Assembly (NCBI GenBank): GCA_028694105.1
Contig: JAQUUC010000002.1
Location: 1-64,000 of the forward strand
Direction: 5' to 3'
DNA length: 64,000 nucleotides
Source: Hespellia sp.
Lineage (GTDB): Bacteria; Bacillota; Clostridia; Lachnospirales; Lachnospiraceae
Shown: piece by piece, positions 27,543 to 36,231 of the stretch
Layout of the letters: the number at the start of each line of letters is the position of its first letter
How positions within the stretch are numbered: position 1 is the stretch's first letter
The notes under the pieces: generated by a model
The model's database searches: none
What the model saw: the letters and a program-made list of their open reading frames with translations, nothing else
Told to the model about the DNA's origin: nothing
Position numbers and translations under genes: made by a program

Positions 27543-28163
27543 CTAAAAATTGCAACTGATTAATTCCTCTAATCCGCTCTGCATTTTCGCGTCTTTCCGA
27601 TGATACAGACCAATCTTGTGACTGTTGCCGCTTCGTTCGCAGAACATCGGGTAGATGAATCCGCAATCCGGCTCTCCCGGTTCGTACTCACCCTCAAGCG
27701 GGCAGATTGCGCAGATTAAATAATCATAGACCTCCTCGGATTCCCCCAGCCGTTCTTTATCGGATGCTTTCACCGGCACATCATACACATCATAGAACAC
27801 GAAAACCGCATACTCCTGCTCCGACTGGTAATGCTCCGCAATAATGTCATAAAACGTCTCCATCAGCGCATCGTTTTTCAATTCACTTCTTCGGATCCCC
27901 TCCAGAAGCTGGCGCATCTGTCCGCTGTGCTCTGTCCCAAATGCATAATCCTTCAATTCTTCATTCGTCTCAGAGAACGAAATTGCTTTGGCAATATTTA
28001 GATTTCTCTGTCGTTCCTTTATTGGCAGATTCAAAAAGTTCGTATTAAATGTTCCATCCACAAACCCATCCTCATCCATATATGCCCCGGCAATTCTTCT
28101 CATAGAAGTTCTGCTTGTGGTCATTCTTCTCGTTAATTCCAGCATATCCTCTCGATTTATCAT
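27543..28163 (-). CDS. DUF4317-like protein, about half the usual length
   Basis: A 206-residue protein resembling the N-terminal half of the DUF4317 family found widely in Lachnospiraceae: LTRRMTTSRTSMRRIAGAYMDEDGFVDGTFNTNFLNL-type opening (residues 8-45) and VYDYLICAICPLEGEYEPGEP in the middle. Family members I remember are close to 400 residues, so this one lacks the second half; it ends cleanly with a TAA and no remnant of the rest was seen downstream. The function of the family is unknown. The ribosome site is poor (GAGAGG about 14 nt before the ATG). It precedes the M16C peptidase gene by 57 nt. Confidence 0.68.
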   Translation of the reverse strand: MINREDMLELTRRMTTSRTSMRRIAGAYMDEDGFVDGTFNTNFLNLPIKERQRNLNIAKAISFSETNEELKDYAFGTEHSGQMRQLLEGIRRSELKNDALMETFYDIIAEHYQSEQEYAVFVFYDVYDVPVKASDKERLGESEEVYDYLICAICPLEGEYEPGEPDCGFIYPMFCERSGNSHKIGLYHRKDAKMQSGLEELISCNF

Positions 28164-28314
28164 AGTTTTTCATACAACCTCTCTATTCTCATTTTTTTAT
28201 AAAATATAAGTTTTTTTCTTCATACTTAATTAAGAATTCAATCACAGTTTGTTCAAACTCATATTATATACTATAAAAGAAATAAGAGATAGGTTTTCTC
28301 TTAATCCTATAAAA

Positions 28315-28363
28315 GAAGCCATCGCTTTTGCGGACAAGATTTTGTCGCAAAAGTGATGGCTTC
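28315..28363 (-). terminator. Strong terminator of the glycoside operon
   Basis: A hairpin with arms of about 22 nt (GAAGCCATC...GCAAAAG type) is followed on the minus strand by TTTTAT. A second small stem, TAAGAGA opposite TCTCTTA at 28283-28303, follows with a T-rich tail. The remaining 28164-28282 stretch before the DUF4317 gene is AT-rich with no gene; TATAAT occurs but no paired -35. Confidence 0.85.
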
Positions 28364-28406
28364 GACTAATTTTAGATTGCATGCTATGTGTTTAGCTGTA
28401 GTTTTA

Positions 28407-28865
28407 TTATTGATACTGTTCTTTTACTTCCACCAGAACTCCGAGTGTATCTGCAGTATCAAAATATTCATATGCTTCATATCCTTTTTCCTGTTTGAAT
28501 ATAGATTCAAATCCCAGTTTTTTCATTGTCTCTTCATCCTTCTCCAAAGGTCCATCTGATAGCAGGCATACGGAATAAATGGATGTTCCATGATCTTTTA
28601 ACCACGCTGCCCATGGATCATTGTTTCCCAATGGCTGAATGATTTCGAACCAAAAATTATCACTAAACACGCTCTCCACCTTCATAGGTGTATCTGTAAT
28701 ATCCTGACCTTTATATATTGTGAATGGAGTTCTGACTTCTTTATGATTTCCATTGTCCTCTTCTGGTGTTCCGGTACCAAATAAGCTCTTATATGCGGAA
28801 ACTGTTTTCTCTAAATCGTCTGTCACAACGATCACTTTAATAATGTTTGTTGATGATAATGCCAT
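28407..28865 (-). CDS. VOC-superfamily (glyoxalase/dioxygenase fold) protein
   Basis: A 152-residue VOC-fold protein with paired beta-alpha-beta modules: IIKVIVVTDDLEKTVSAYKSLFG at the start and LGVLVEVKEQYQ at the end. Metal ligands of the classical type are only partly present: glutamates in FWFEIIQP and VEVKEQ are seen, but no clear histidines at the usual places, so it may bind a ligand without the usual metal. The ATG at 28865 with AAAGGAGG is preferred to the longer frame. Last gene of the glycoside operon. The substrate is unknown. Confidence 0.78.
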   Translation of the reverse strand: MALSSTNIIKVIVVTDDLEKTVSAYKSLFGTGTPEEDNGNHKEVRTPFTIYKGQDITDTPMKVESVFSDNFWFEIIQPLGNNDPWAAWLKDHGTSIYSVCLLSDGPLEKDEETMKKLGFESIFKQEKGYEAYEYFDTADTLGVLVEVKEQYQ

Positions 28866-28896
28866 GTTATCCTCCTTTTCTTTCAATCGTATTTCG

Positions 28897-29640
28897 TTAT
28901 CTATTTGTGAAACCACCGTCAGTAATAATTTCGGCGCCCGTCACATACGAAGATTCATCAGATGCCAAGAACAGTGCAACTGCCGCAATCTCACTCGGCT
29001 GTCCAATATGACCAATCGGAAGCTGTGCGATGAGACCATTTCTAACCTCGTCATCACCTTTTACGAACTCTGTAAAACCTCGTGTTTCTGTCGGTCCCGG
29101 ACTGATTGCATTGGCTCTGATTCCTTTCTCAGCAAGTTCCCCCGTAAACGAACGGGCCATGGAGCGTACTGCTGCTTTTGCCGCATTATAAACGATTGCA
29201 TTTTTACCGCCCTGAAACCCGGCAATGGATGAAATCAGTACGATTGCGGATTTGTTGGACATAAATGGAATCAACTTCTGCACAGTAAAGAATGCTGAGA
29301 ACACATTTAAATTCATTGTCAAATTGAATTCTTCCGGCGTAATTTCTAAAATCGGGTTCTGTGGACCATTCCCAACGATTGGTAATACCGCTTTCACCTC
29401 ACGGCCTGTCTTTTTAACCGATTCAGCAATTTTCTCCAGGTCCTCCATTTTTGTTGCATCAACCTGTAAGATATCAAGAACATGGCTGTTTCCTTCATAC
29501 ACTTTTTTTGCCGTTTCGACATCATAATCAGCCACAATCAAATCAGCACCTTCACGGAGGAAACGTTCTGCAATTGCTCTTCCGATTCCGTTTGCTGCGC
29601 CTGTTACAACACACAATTCATTTTCTAATAATTTATTCAT
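28897..29640 (-). CDS. Short-chain dehydrogenase/reductase
   Basis: A 247-residue SDR with the cofactor motif TGAANGIG near residues 14-21 and the catalytic YNAAK with upstream serines in VLISSIAGF. It has the usual ISPGPTET and a C-terminal VTGAEIITDGG. The NNAG motif that normally stabilises the central sheet is replaced by PIVGNG. The gene lies between GH43 and VOC genes in the glycoside operon, so a sugar or released aglycone is the likely substrate; NAD(P) preference is not clear. Confidence 0.88.
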   Translation of the reverse strand: MNKLLENELCVVTGAANGIGRAIAERFLREGADLIVADYDVETAKKVYEGNSHVLDILQVDATKMEDLEKIAESVKKTGREVKAVLPIVGNGPQNPILEITPEEFNLTMNLNVFSAFFTVQKLIPFMSNKSAIVLISSIAGFQGGKNAIVYNAAKAAVRSMARSFTGELAEKGIRANAISPGPTETRGFTEFVKGDDEVRNGLIAQLPIGHIGQPSEIAAVALFLASDESSYVTGAEIITDGGFTNR

Positions 29641-29664
29641 TTTTCTACCTAAACCTTTCCTTCG

Positions 29665-31272
29665 CTAGACACGATACTCAAAGAAATCAAATGTTGCTTT
29701 TGATTCGTATCCAGAATAGTCAACCGCCGCTAATCCAACAAATGCTCCCGTGAAGAATCCACCGTAATGTTCCACCACATAATCATCTGTCAAAATCATT
29801 GCATCCAATTTAACAGGTATTCTGTTCCAGTTTTCTCCGTCAAACGAATACTCGTAGTAATAATCCAGATGATCCACAATGCTCTTAAACCACACCCACT
29901 CCGTTCTTTCTGGAATTTTCACAGCATTTTCTTTTAAGACAGAGGTGTATTTTCCATTATCACATTGCGCAACTTCAATTACATTATGATTGTCATCATC
30001 TTTTGTAATAAAAATCCATGACCAATGCTCGTTGTTATAGTAATTAACAAGACCCGCCATCGCCTGATAGCTATACGCTTCAAATTTTACTTTTGTCACC
30101 GCAGAAAATACAAAGTCCTTCCATCTTCTGGCAATAAATGATGGTGTAAATCTGTTTGACAGAGAACCCCGTCCAATCAGTTCAAGTTTCCCTTCACCAA
30201 CTGCTCCCATTTTTTCTGTAAATGGAACTCTTAGTGTATTCCATTCACCATCCAGTTTGTCTGATGAAAAATCATCATATACAGCATTTGTTTCCGCTGC
30301 TTCTGTCAAAACAGCATCTTTGGGAGCCTCAACTTCTTTCAGACCACCATGTCCGCCTTCGATTCTCGGCCATCCTTCTTCGTCCCAATAGACTTTCTGA
30401 ATACTGGTCTCACGTCCGAGCGTACACCATCCTCTTGGATCATAATAATTTTCCGTCGGGTGGTGAAGCGGTCTTGCACATAATGAAGCATAATACCATT
30501 CACCAGAAGGTGTCTCAACAAGAGAACCATGACCCTGTTTTTGCAGGTAATGATCCGGTGTATCAAAGTTCGTAATAAATGGTCCATCTGGTTCTGTTTC
30601 ATACGGTCCCATCAGACTTTTCGAACGGGCAACAACTTCCTGATGCGTCCAGATTGTGCCGCCCTGTGCTGCGAAAATGTAATAGTATCCATTTATCTTA
30701 TACAAATGCGGACCTTCAACAGTCTTAATGCTTGTTCCCTCATAAATTGTTTTTGCAGTTTCCGGTTTCATACATTTATTGTTTGCATCATACTCTGTTA
30801 GCGTAAGTCCGTTGAATGGATTATTATATTCACGGTGATCCCATGTCTGTTGAATAATATATTTCTTGCCGTCATCATGAAACAAAGACGGATCAAAACC
30901 AACACCATTGAGCTTGATTGGCACACACCAAGGACCTCTTATATCATCTGCAACGGTCAGATAATTGTACATATCTTTGAACGCGCCTTCCACTACTTTT
31001 ACATCTGTATATACAAGCCAGTATTTTCCATCTGCGTAGGACAGATCAGGTGCCCAGATACCCCCAGAACACGGATTGCCTTCCATATCAAGCAATTCCA
31101 CGGTATCAAGGATAGTTGTCGTTAATTTCCAATGTACCAGATCCTTTGATTCATGAACTCTTACACCCGGGAACCACTCAAATGTAGATGATGCAATATA
31201 ATATGTATCATCTACACGAATCATGGATGGATCGCCATGAAATCCTGTAAGAACCGGATTCATAATTTTCAT
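29665..31272 (-). CDS. Glycoside hydrolase family 43 (beta-xylosidase-like)
   Basis: A 535-residue GH43 enzyme: a five-bladed propeller followed by a beta-sandwich domain from about residue 330. The catalytic base aspartate is in FHGDPSMIRVD near residue 15, the helper aspartate in GGIWAPDLSY, and the acid glutamate in TVEGPHLYKINGYYY. There is no signal peptide, so it works inside the cell on imported oligosaccharides or glycosides, removing xylose or arabinose. An AGGAGG site is 9 nt before the ATG. Its operon neighbours supply the importer. Confidence 0.92.
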   Translation of the reverse strand: MKIMNPVLTGFHGDPSMIRVDDTYYIASSTFEWFPGVRVHESKDLVHWKLTTTILDTVELLDMEGNPCSGGIWAPDLSYADGKYWLVYTDVKVVEGAFKDMYNYLTVADDIRGPWCVPIKLNGVGFDPSLFHDDGKKYIIQQTWDHREYNNPFNGLTLTEYDANNKCMKPETAKTIYEGTSIKTVEGPHLYKINGYYYIFAAQGGTIWTHQEVVARSKSLMGPYETEPDGPFITNFDTPDHYLQKQGHGSLVETPSGEWYYASLCARPLHHPTENYYDPRGWCTLGRETSIQKVYWDEEGWPRIEGGHGGLKEVEAPKDAVLTEAAETNAVYDDFSSDKLDGEWNTLRVPFTEKMGAVGEGKLELIGRGSLSNRFTPSFIARRWKDFVFSAVTKVKFEAYSYQAMAGLVNYYNNEHWSWIFITKDDDNHNVIEVAQCDNGKYTSVLKENAVKIPERTEWVWFKSIVDHLDYYYEYSFDGENWNRIPVKLDAMILTDDYVVEHYGGFFTGAFVGLAAVDYSGYESKATFDFFEYRV

Positions 31273-31298
31273 AGTATTTCTCCTCCTGTTGTTTTTAA

Positions 31299-31661
31299 TC
31301 AGCTTCTCTCTCCGAGTGTCCAGTTTTCGGCGTTATTCTCAACCATGCATACTAAAATGTCGTCACGCCTCACCCCGATTTCAACAAGTCTTTTTGTCAA
31401 CTCCTTATGTGCTTTTTTCTTTTGCTCAGGTGAAAACATATTCACCATTGTAATACTAATAACGATTAAATCTCGTCTATCGCGATTATCATAGGTTGGC
31501 GAAAAGAAAATCTCGCCTTCGTCATGTGGTCGGAATACGTGAAAAAGATCAGTTGTTTCCATATCAAAACCTGCAACTAACGCATTGTGAATCGCATCTG
31601 AAATACCTTTTCCCTTTTCTTCGAACACGCTTCTTCTTAAATCAACTTGAATTAACGGCAT
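31299..31661 (-). CDS. Tautomerase-superfamily protein
   Basis: A 120-residue protein starting Met-Pro-Leu-Ile-Gln when the ATG at 31661 is used; this exposes the N-terminal proline that is the catalytic base of the family, so this start is chosen over the ATG one codon upstream. Other family-like stretches are VDLRRSVFEEKGKGISDAIH and ISITMVNMFSPEQKKKAH. Such proteins interconvert keto and enol forms. A tautomerase among glycoside genes is unusual and suggests a keto-sugar or aromatic intermediate. Confidence 0.82.
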   Translation of the reverse strand: MPLIQVDLRRSVFEEKGKGISDAIHNALVAGFDMETTDLFHVFRPHDEGEIFFSPTYDNRDRRDLIVISITMVNMFSPEQKKKAHKELTKRLVEIGVRRDDILVCMVENNAENWTLGERS

Positions 31662-31697
31662 CATTTTCCCCTTTCTCAGCGTTTATTATCATACCTG

Positions 31698-32486
31698 CTA
31701 TTTCAAAGCTCCTGCGCTCATACCTTTTTCGAAATTCTTCTGCATGAGTAGATATATAATAATTTCTGGAATCGCCGTAAGAACTGCTGCTGCCAAAATC
31801 TTTGTCTGGTCATTCGTAAACTCCCCTTGGAAATACTGCGGAAGCAATGTTACCGTCTGCATTTCCGGGCTCTGTAAGAATAACAATGGCATAAGATATG
31901 AGTTCCATGAGTTAATCAATGTTAAAACCACAATTGATGATGCAATCGGTTTTGTGAGTGGAAGAATGACATACCAGAACATTTTCGTAACGCTTGCTCC
32001 ATCAATTCTTGCAGCTTCCATCAGTTCATTTGGAATCGAACTGTCGAAGTTTCTCGCCAGCAATATCATAAACGGCAGCTGCAATGCTGCAAGTGGTAAA
32101 ATAACCGCAAAGAATGTGTTAAACAAATGAAGTCTCTGAAATGTAACAAATAATGGTGTGAGCATGATTACTTCCGGCAATGTAAGAGCAACCAGAATCA
32201 TCCAGAAGAACACTTCTTTTCCCAATATATGTAACTTCGCAAATCCAAAGCCTGCGGTCATACTAAAGATATAAACCAGAATGATTACACCAGCAGAAAT
32301 AATCATAGAGTTTCTAAAATACGTTGGAACAACACCTGTATCCCAGACTGCCTTATAATTTGCAAGACCCGTTCCACCTAAAGAGCCAAGAACCATTTGG
32401 ATAAGCGGAATTGCATAAGGTATTGTTAACAGCAACAAAACGATCTGCAAAATGACTTTATTTTTTGTACTTCTAATTTCAAACAT
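31698..32486 (-). CDS. Carbohydrate ABC importer permease (MalG type)
   Basis: A 262-residue inner-membrane subunit with six predicted segments. The coupling-helix motif is EAARIDGASVTKMFWYVILPLTKP near residues 155-180, the EAA loop that docks onto the ATPase. It starts 5 nt after the MalF-type gene. Like many sugar importers of this class in Bacillota it has no ATPase gene alongside and probably uses a shared MsmK-like one. Confidence 0.93.
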   Translation of the reverse strand: MFEIRSTKNKVILQIVLLLLTIPYAIPLIQMVLGSLGGTGLANYKAVWDTGVVPTYFRNSMIISAGVIILVYIFSMTAGFGFAKLHILGKEVFFWMILVALTLPEVIMLTPLFVTFQRLHLFNTFFAVILPLAALQLPFMILLARNFDSSIPNELMEAARIDGASVTKMFWYVILPLTKPIASSIVVLTLINSWNSYLMPLLFLQSPEMQTVTLLPQYFQGEFTNDQTKILAAAVLTAIPEIIIYLLMQKNFEKGMSAGALK

Positions 32487-32491
32487 GTTAT

Positions 32492-33370
32492 CTACTCATC
32501 TCCTTTGTTAGCTCTATTTGTAAGTAACGCACCACAGATCGCGAGAATAAGAAGCATGACTGAGAGTGCTGCCGCATAGCCAAGGTGAGATTGTCTTATT
32601 CCCTGTCTGTAGATATAGGTTCCCAAGAACTCCGTTGCATGATTCGGTCCACCCGTCGTAATCAGATACGGAATATCAAATGTCTTTAATGCTCCGATAA
32701 CACCAAGCATTGCCAGCGAAATCGTTGTTCCTTTACAGTTTGGTAATACAATATTCCATAATGTTCTGAAGTTTCCTGCTCCATCTAATCGTGCAGCTTC
32801 AATCATTTCTTTATCAATCTGGCTCATTGCCGCATAATACAGAATGAAACTCATTCCAGTAAACTCCCAAATCGCAATCATCATAAGGATGAATAATGCT
32901 GTTTTTGGATTAGCGAGCCAGTTCACCGTAATTCCCAAATGAAGGGCATCAAATATGTCTTGTAACATTCCCTGCGGTGAAAACAGTAATCGAAATACTG
33001 GTGCCATCGTTGCCGGTGCTATGATTGTCGGTATGAAAACCAAGCACTTATGTACAGTTGGCAGTTTTACTTCTGTATGTAAAATTGCTGCAAAAATAAA
33101 TCCCAAACTGTTTTGAACAATAAATGTAATAATAAAATAAACGACCGTATTTGTGATCGCTTTCCAGAAAATGTGATCTCCAAATGCCTTGGCGTAGTTG
33201 CTGACTCCCACGCTTGTCTGGATCGGATCTAGTCCATTCCAATCTAAAGTAGATAGATTGAAGGTATAAAATATGGAATAATAGATAATCCCTACAACAA
33301 AAACGAACGCCGGGAGTATCCACAGAAAACCGTTTATCTTTGTAGATTTCATAGTTTTATTTTTCTTCAT
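32492..33370 (-). CDS. Carbohydrate ABC importer permease (MalF type)
   Basis: A 292-residue permease with six segments. The EAA motif is EAARLDGAGNFRTLWNIVLPN in the C-terminal part. The ATG at 33370 (MKKNKTMKST) has GAGGAG 10 nt before it. It forms the translocation pore with the MalG-type protein downstream. Confidence 0.93.
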   Translation of the reverse strand: MKKNKTMKSTKINGFLWILPAFVFVVGIIYYSIFYTFNLSTLDWNGLDPIQTSVGVSNYAKAFGDHIFWKAITNTVVYFIITFIVQNSLGFIFAAILHTEVKLPTVHKCLVFIPTIIAPATMAPVFRLLFSPQGMLQDIFDALHLGITVNWLANPKTALFILMMIAIWEFTGMSFILYYAAMSQIDKEMIEAARLDGAGNFRTLWNIVLPNCKGTTISLAMLGVIGALKTFDIPYLITTGGPNHATEFLGTYIYRQGIRQSHLGYAAALSVMLLILAICGALLTNRANKGDE

Positions 33371-33451
33371 ATCGATAAGTCTCCTCAACTTTAAATGATA
33401 GGGGCACTACGAAAGATACCCCTATCACGAAATACTATCCTTTACTCAATT

Positions 33452-34813
33452 CTACTCACTATCTGCCTGTGTTGTCGCGAGCTGGGCTGCGCCATCTTCA
33501 GGTGTCATGCTTCCTGATGCAACACCTGCTAATACGTCCATCATTGCCTGATTCATATCTGCATTGATTGCTGCAAACCGAGGATTGTCATTTGTCTCCA
33601 TTGCGTTTTCAATGTATGTTTTCACCGCATCATTCTGTTTTTCTGGATTTACAAGTTTTACTTTATCCCAATCCGGTGTTGCTGATTTTAGGGAAGGTAC
33701 TACATTTAATGAATCAGCGATCATCTGTTGTCCATTCTGAGATGCTCCAAGCCATACTGCAAATGTTGTTGCTGCTTTTACATTGCTTGATGTTGCTGAT
33801 ACAGCTGTAGAATAGTCTAAGTCTCCAAACATAGATCCCGTATTTCCTGTTCCTGCGATGTCAGGAAATTCAACTGGAATCATTGTGAATGGTGCCTCTG
33901 TTGAAGACGCTGACTCTATTGCTGCTTTCATTGTTTCAGGTAATGTGTTCGATGTATACCAAGATCCCATCATAACCATAGCTGCCTTCTGAGACATAAA
34001 TAAGTTGTTTGCTTCCGGATACTGCATAATACCAAGTGCTCCATCCTGCATAATGTGATCATCGAAAAGACCTTTCCACAGTTCTAACGCTTTCACAATA
34101 GAAGGATCTGTCCATTCTGCTTCACCTCTTGCAGCCTTTGTAAATGTTCCGGGGCTTACATTATCAGCGATCGCATGGAATGTATCCATGTTGAATGCCC
34201 CCTGACCTGCGCCTTGTACAAAACCTTCAATACCGTTCGCTCTGAATGTTTCACAGGCTGTTTTCCACTCTTCATAATTTGTAGGTACTTCCACATTATA
34301 TTTGTCAAAAAGATCCTGATTAATCCAGAGATTTCCTGAGTATACAGTACCTACACCAAGTCCTTTTAATTTCCCGTCAACTGTCATTGTTGTAATGGAT
34401 GCTTCGTTGAGTTTCTCTTTGTAATCATCTCCCAGCTCTGCTTTTACAGCGTCTGTTAAGTCAATCGCCTGTCCGCCGAATATCTGGATACCACCATTGG
34501 CTGAACCTGCTGATACCATGAATGCATCTACACCTTCGCCATTAGCTAAAGCCGGTTTAATTGCCGCATCATAATCATCAATTGTTGTCTGTTTCCAAGT
34601 AACCTTAATATCCGGATACTCTTTGTTAAATTCTGCAATATATTCTTCATTTGTTGGAGATCCCGGTGTCCATCCCCACCATACTACTTCGCCTGAAGTC
34701 TCAGTTGAAGTATCCTCTGCCTGTTTTGAATTTCCACCACATCCGGTCAGTACGGCCGTAACTAAAACCAATGAAGCAACCAATGCTGATCCTGCTCTTT
34801 TCATCTTTTTCAT
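33452..34813 (-). CDS. Sugar-binding lipoprotein of an ABC importer
   Basis: A 453-residue extracellular binding protein of the family-1 (MalE-like) type. The signal sequence ends with the lipobox LTGC (cysteine 25), so it is a membrane-anchored lipoprotein. The aromatic stretch VVWWGWTPGSP opens the mature part. It precedes the two permease genes, the standard order. Given the intracellular GH43 enzyme, the ligand is probably a short oligosaccharide or glycoside; nothing in the sequence names it. Confidence 0.94.
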   Translation of the reverse strand: MKKMKRAGSALVASLVLVTAVLTGCGGNSKQAEDTSTETSGEVVWWGWTPGSPTNEEYIAEFNKEYPDIKVTWKQTTIDDYDAAIKPALANGEGVDAFMVSAGSANGGIQIFGGQAIDLTDAVKAELGDDYKEKLNEASITTMTVDGKLKGLGVGTVYSGNLWINQDLFDKYNVEVPTNYEEWKTACETFRANGIEGFVQGAGQGAFNMDTFHAIADNVSPGTFTKAARGEAEWTDPSIVKALELWKGLFDDHIMQDGALGIMQYPEANNLFMSQKAAMVMMGSWYTSNTLPETMKAAIESASSTEAPFTMIPVEFPDIAGTGNTGSMFGDLDYSTAVSATSSNVKAATTFAVWLGASQNGQQMIADSLNVVPSLKSATPDWDKVKLVNPEKQNDAVKTYIENAMETNDNPRFAAINADMNQAMMDVLAGVASGSMTPEDGAAQLATTQADSE

Positions 34814-34846
34814 ACTTTCTCTCCTCTTTTCTTATCTTCCTACTAT

Positions 34847-35674
34847 TTAAAAATCCTTGCATTTCATTAAATTCTTTATGTATGAAATGCTGTTCAGATA
34901 TTCCTCATCTGTATTTAGATGTTCAATGATAAAAGGCATATTCTTATCATAGGATAAACCAGTTTCAATTAAATGTTTGATATTAACACCTCCATTTCCC
35001 ACATTTGTTTCCCTAAAGAATATTGTATAATCATCTTCCATCCTGACATCTTTTAGATGACAGCTTTTTATATCATTTCCAAGTTTGTCGAAACACTCAC
35101 ATATGAATTCTTCATGAAAGAAATATCTTCTCGGTGTTGTAATCCAGTTAAAAACATCCATATGAACAGCAAATCGATCTCTGTCCACAGCTTCTAAAAG
35201 CTTTCGGTATTCATCTGGACCGGTTGGAAACATCCATGGCATCGATTCAATCACAAAATATGTATGTTTCGGATTTACCGCATCAATAATCTCCTGAATT
35301 GTCTTTACTCCTAGTTTCCATGTCTCTTCTGAAAAGTTTTCTTTATATGCACCATCCCAGCGGGCACCTCGCGCCCCCAATATATTTACACAACAGCGGG
35401 CACCAATCCTGTCTGCTAATTCCAACTGCCCAATTGCGTACTTTATTGCTTTTTTTCTCACATCCTCATTTAAGTCTAACGTGTTTTTCCAGACACCAAC
35501 TTCTGCAAATTCAAGATGATGCTTCTTCGCTTCTTTGACATACTGATCAATCAGTGCATCGTCATCGTCGCAATTCAGTGAGAAATTGATAGCCTCGAGC
35601 CCTAATGACTGATGCTTTTGTGCCCATTCTTCCGGGCTGCTGTGCTGTAATGGTGAAGATGTTCCAAGTTTCAT
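34847..35674 (-). CDS. Sugar isomerase/epimerase-like TIM-barrel protein
   Basis: A 275-residue xylose-isomerase-like TIM barrel. Likely metal ligands are the glutamate in FVIESMPWMF, the aspartate in HMDVFNW, the histidine in SCHLKDVRM and the glutamate in IIEHLN. Proteins of this group epimerise sugars, act on keto-sugars, or split C-glycosidic bonds after oxidation by a Gfo/Idh/MocA enzyme; such an enzyme is encoded two genes upstream. The ribosome site is weak. Confidence 0.85.
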   Translation of the reverse strand: MKLGTSSPLQHSSPEEWAQKHQSLGLEAINFSLNCDDDDALIDQYVKEAKKHHLEFAEVGVWKNTLDLNEDVRKKAIKYAIGQLELADRIGARCCVNILGARGARWDGAYKENFSEETWKLGVKTIQEIIDAVNPKHTYFVIESMPWMFPTGPDEYRKLLEAVDRDRFAVHMDVFNWITTPRRYFFHEEFICECFDKLGNDIKSCHLKDVRMEDDYTIFFRETNVGNGGVNIKHLIETGLSYDKNMPFIIEHLNTDEEYLNSISYIKNLMKCKDF

Positions 35675-35714
35675 ATTCTACTTCTTGCCTTTCTGTAAAG
35701 TACATACAAAGTCA

Positions 35715-36179
35715 CTATTGATTGTAGCTTTCAAGAAGTTCTACAATACATTTTAAATCTGGAGCATCGAGATAATTGTATTCTCCACTTCCATCGCCAT
35801 ACACGCCTCTTTGAACCAGTTTCAGCCCTGCTGCTTCCGCGTTTGCAACCACTGCTTTGGAATCTTTCACCTGAAATGCAACATGATGAATTCCCTCTCC
35901 TTTTTCCTCAAGATAATTTCGCCATGTGGAGGGTTCCTCATTTGGCTGGATCAGTTCCAGCTGTAATCCCGGTCCAACATCGAAGAATGCCATCCAGCAA
36001 TATGCATTTGGTGCAGGCTCTCCCTGAAATTCTGTTTTTGTAATTGCATAATCTCCGATTGGCTGTGTCTCTGGAACTTCCATTCCCAAAAACGCCGCCC
36101 ACTTTTTCTTTGTTTCTTCTACATCTTTTACAATAAATCCTACTTGTGCTACTAATTGTGTTCCAACTGTTCCTGACAT
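35715..36179 (-). CDS. VOC-superfamily protein (methylmalonyl-CoA-epimerase-like)
   Basis: A 154-residue VOC-fold protein with good metal ligands: Q in LVAQVGFIVKD, E in LQLELIQP, H in GIHHVAFQV and E in CIVELLESY. The arrangement resembles epimerase or glyoxalase members. It lies between the oxidoreductase and TIM-barrel genes of the glycoside operon. An AAAGGAG site precedes the ATG. An epimerase or lyase acting on a keto-sugar is plausible. Confidence 0.83.
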   Translation of the reverse strand: MSGTVGTQLVAQVGFIVKDVEETKKKWAAFLGMEVPETQPIGDYAITKTEFQGEPAPNAYCWMAFFDVGPGLQLELIQPNEEPSTWRNYLEEKGEGIHHVAFQVKDSKAVVANAEAAGLKLVQRGVYGDGSGEYNYLDAPDLKCIVELLESYNQ

Positions 36180-36231
36180 GTTATATGTCTCCTTTCATCT
36201 CTCTTGCTTACCGTTTCGCTTTTAAATAAAG

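Noticed and set aside
27457..27666. 69-codon minus-strand frame overlapping the DUF4317 and M16C genes
   Set aside because: It overlaps the end of one gene in another frame, has no ribosome site and no family resemblance; it is not the missing half of DUF4317.
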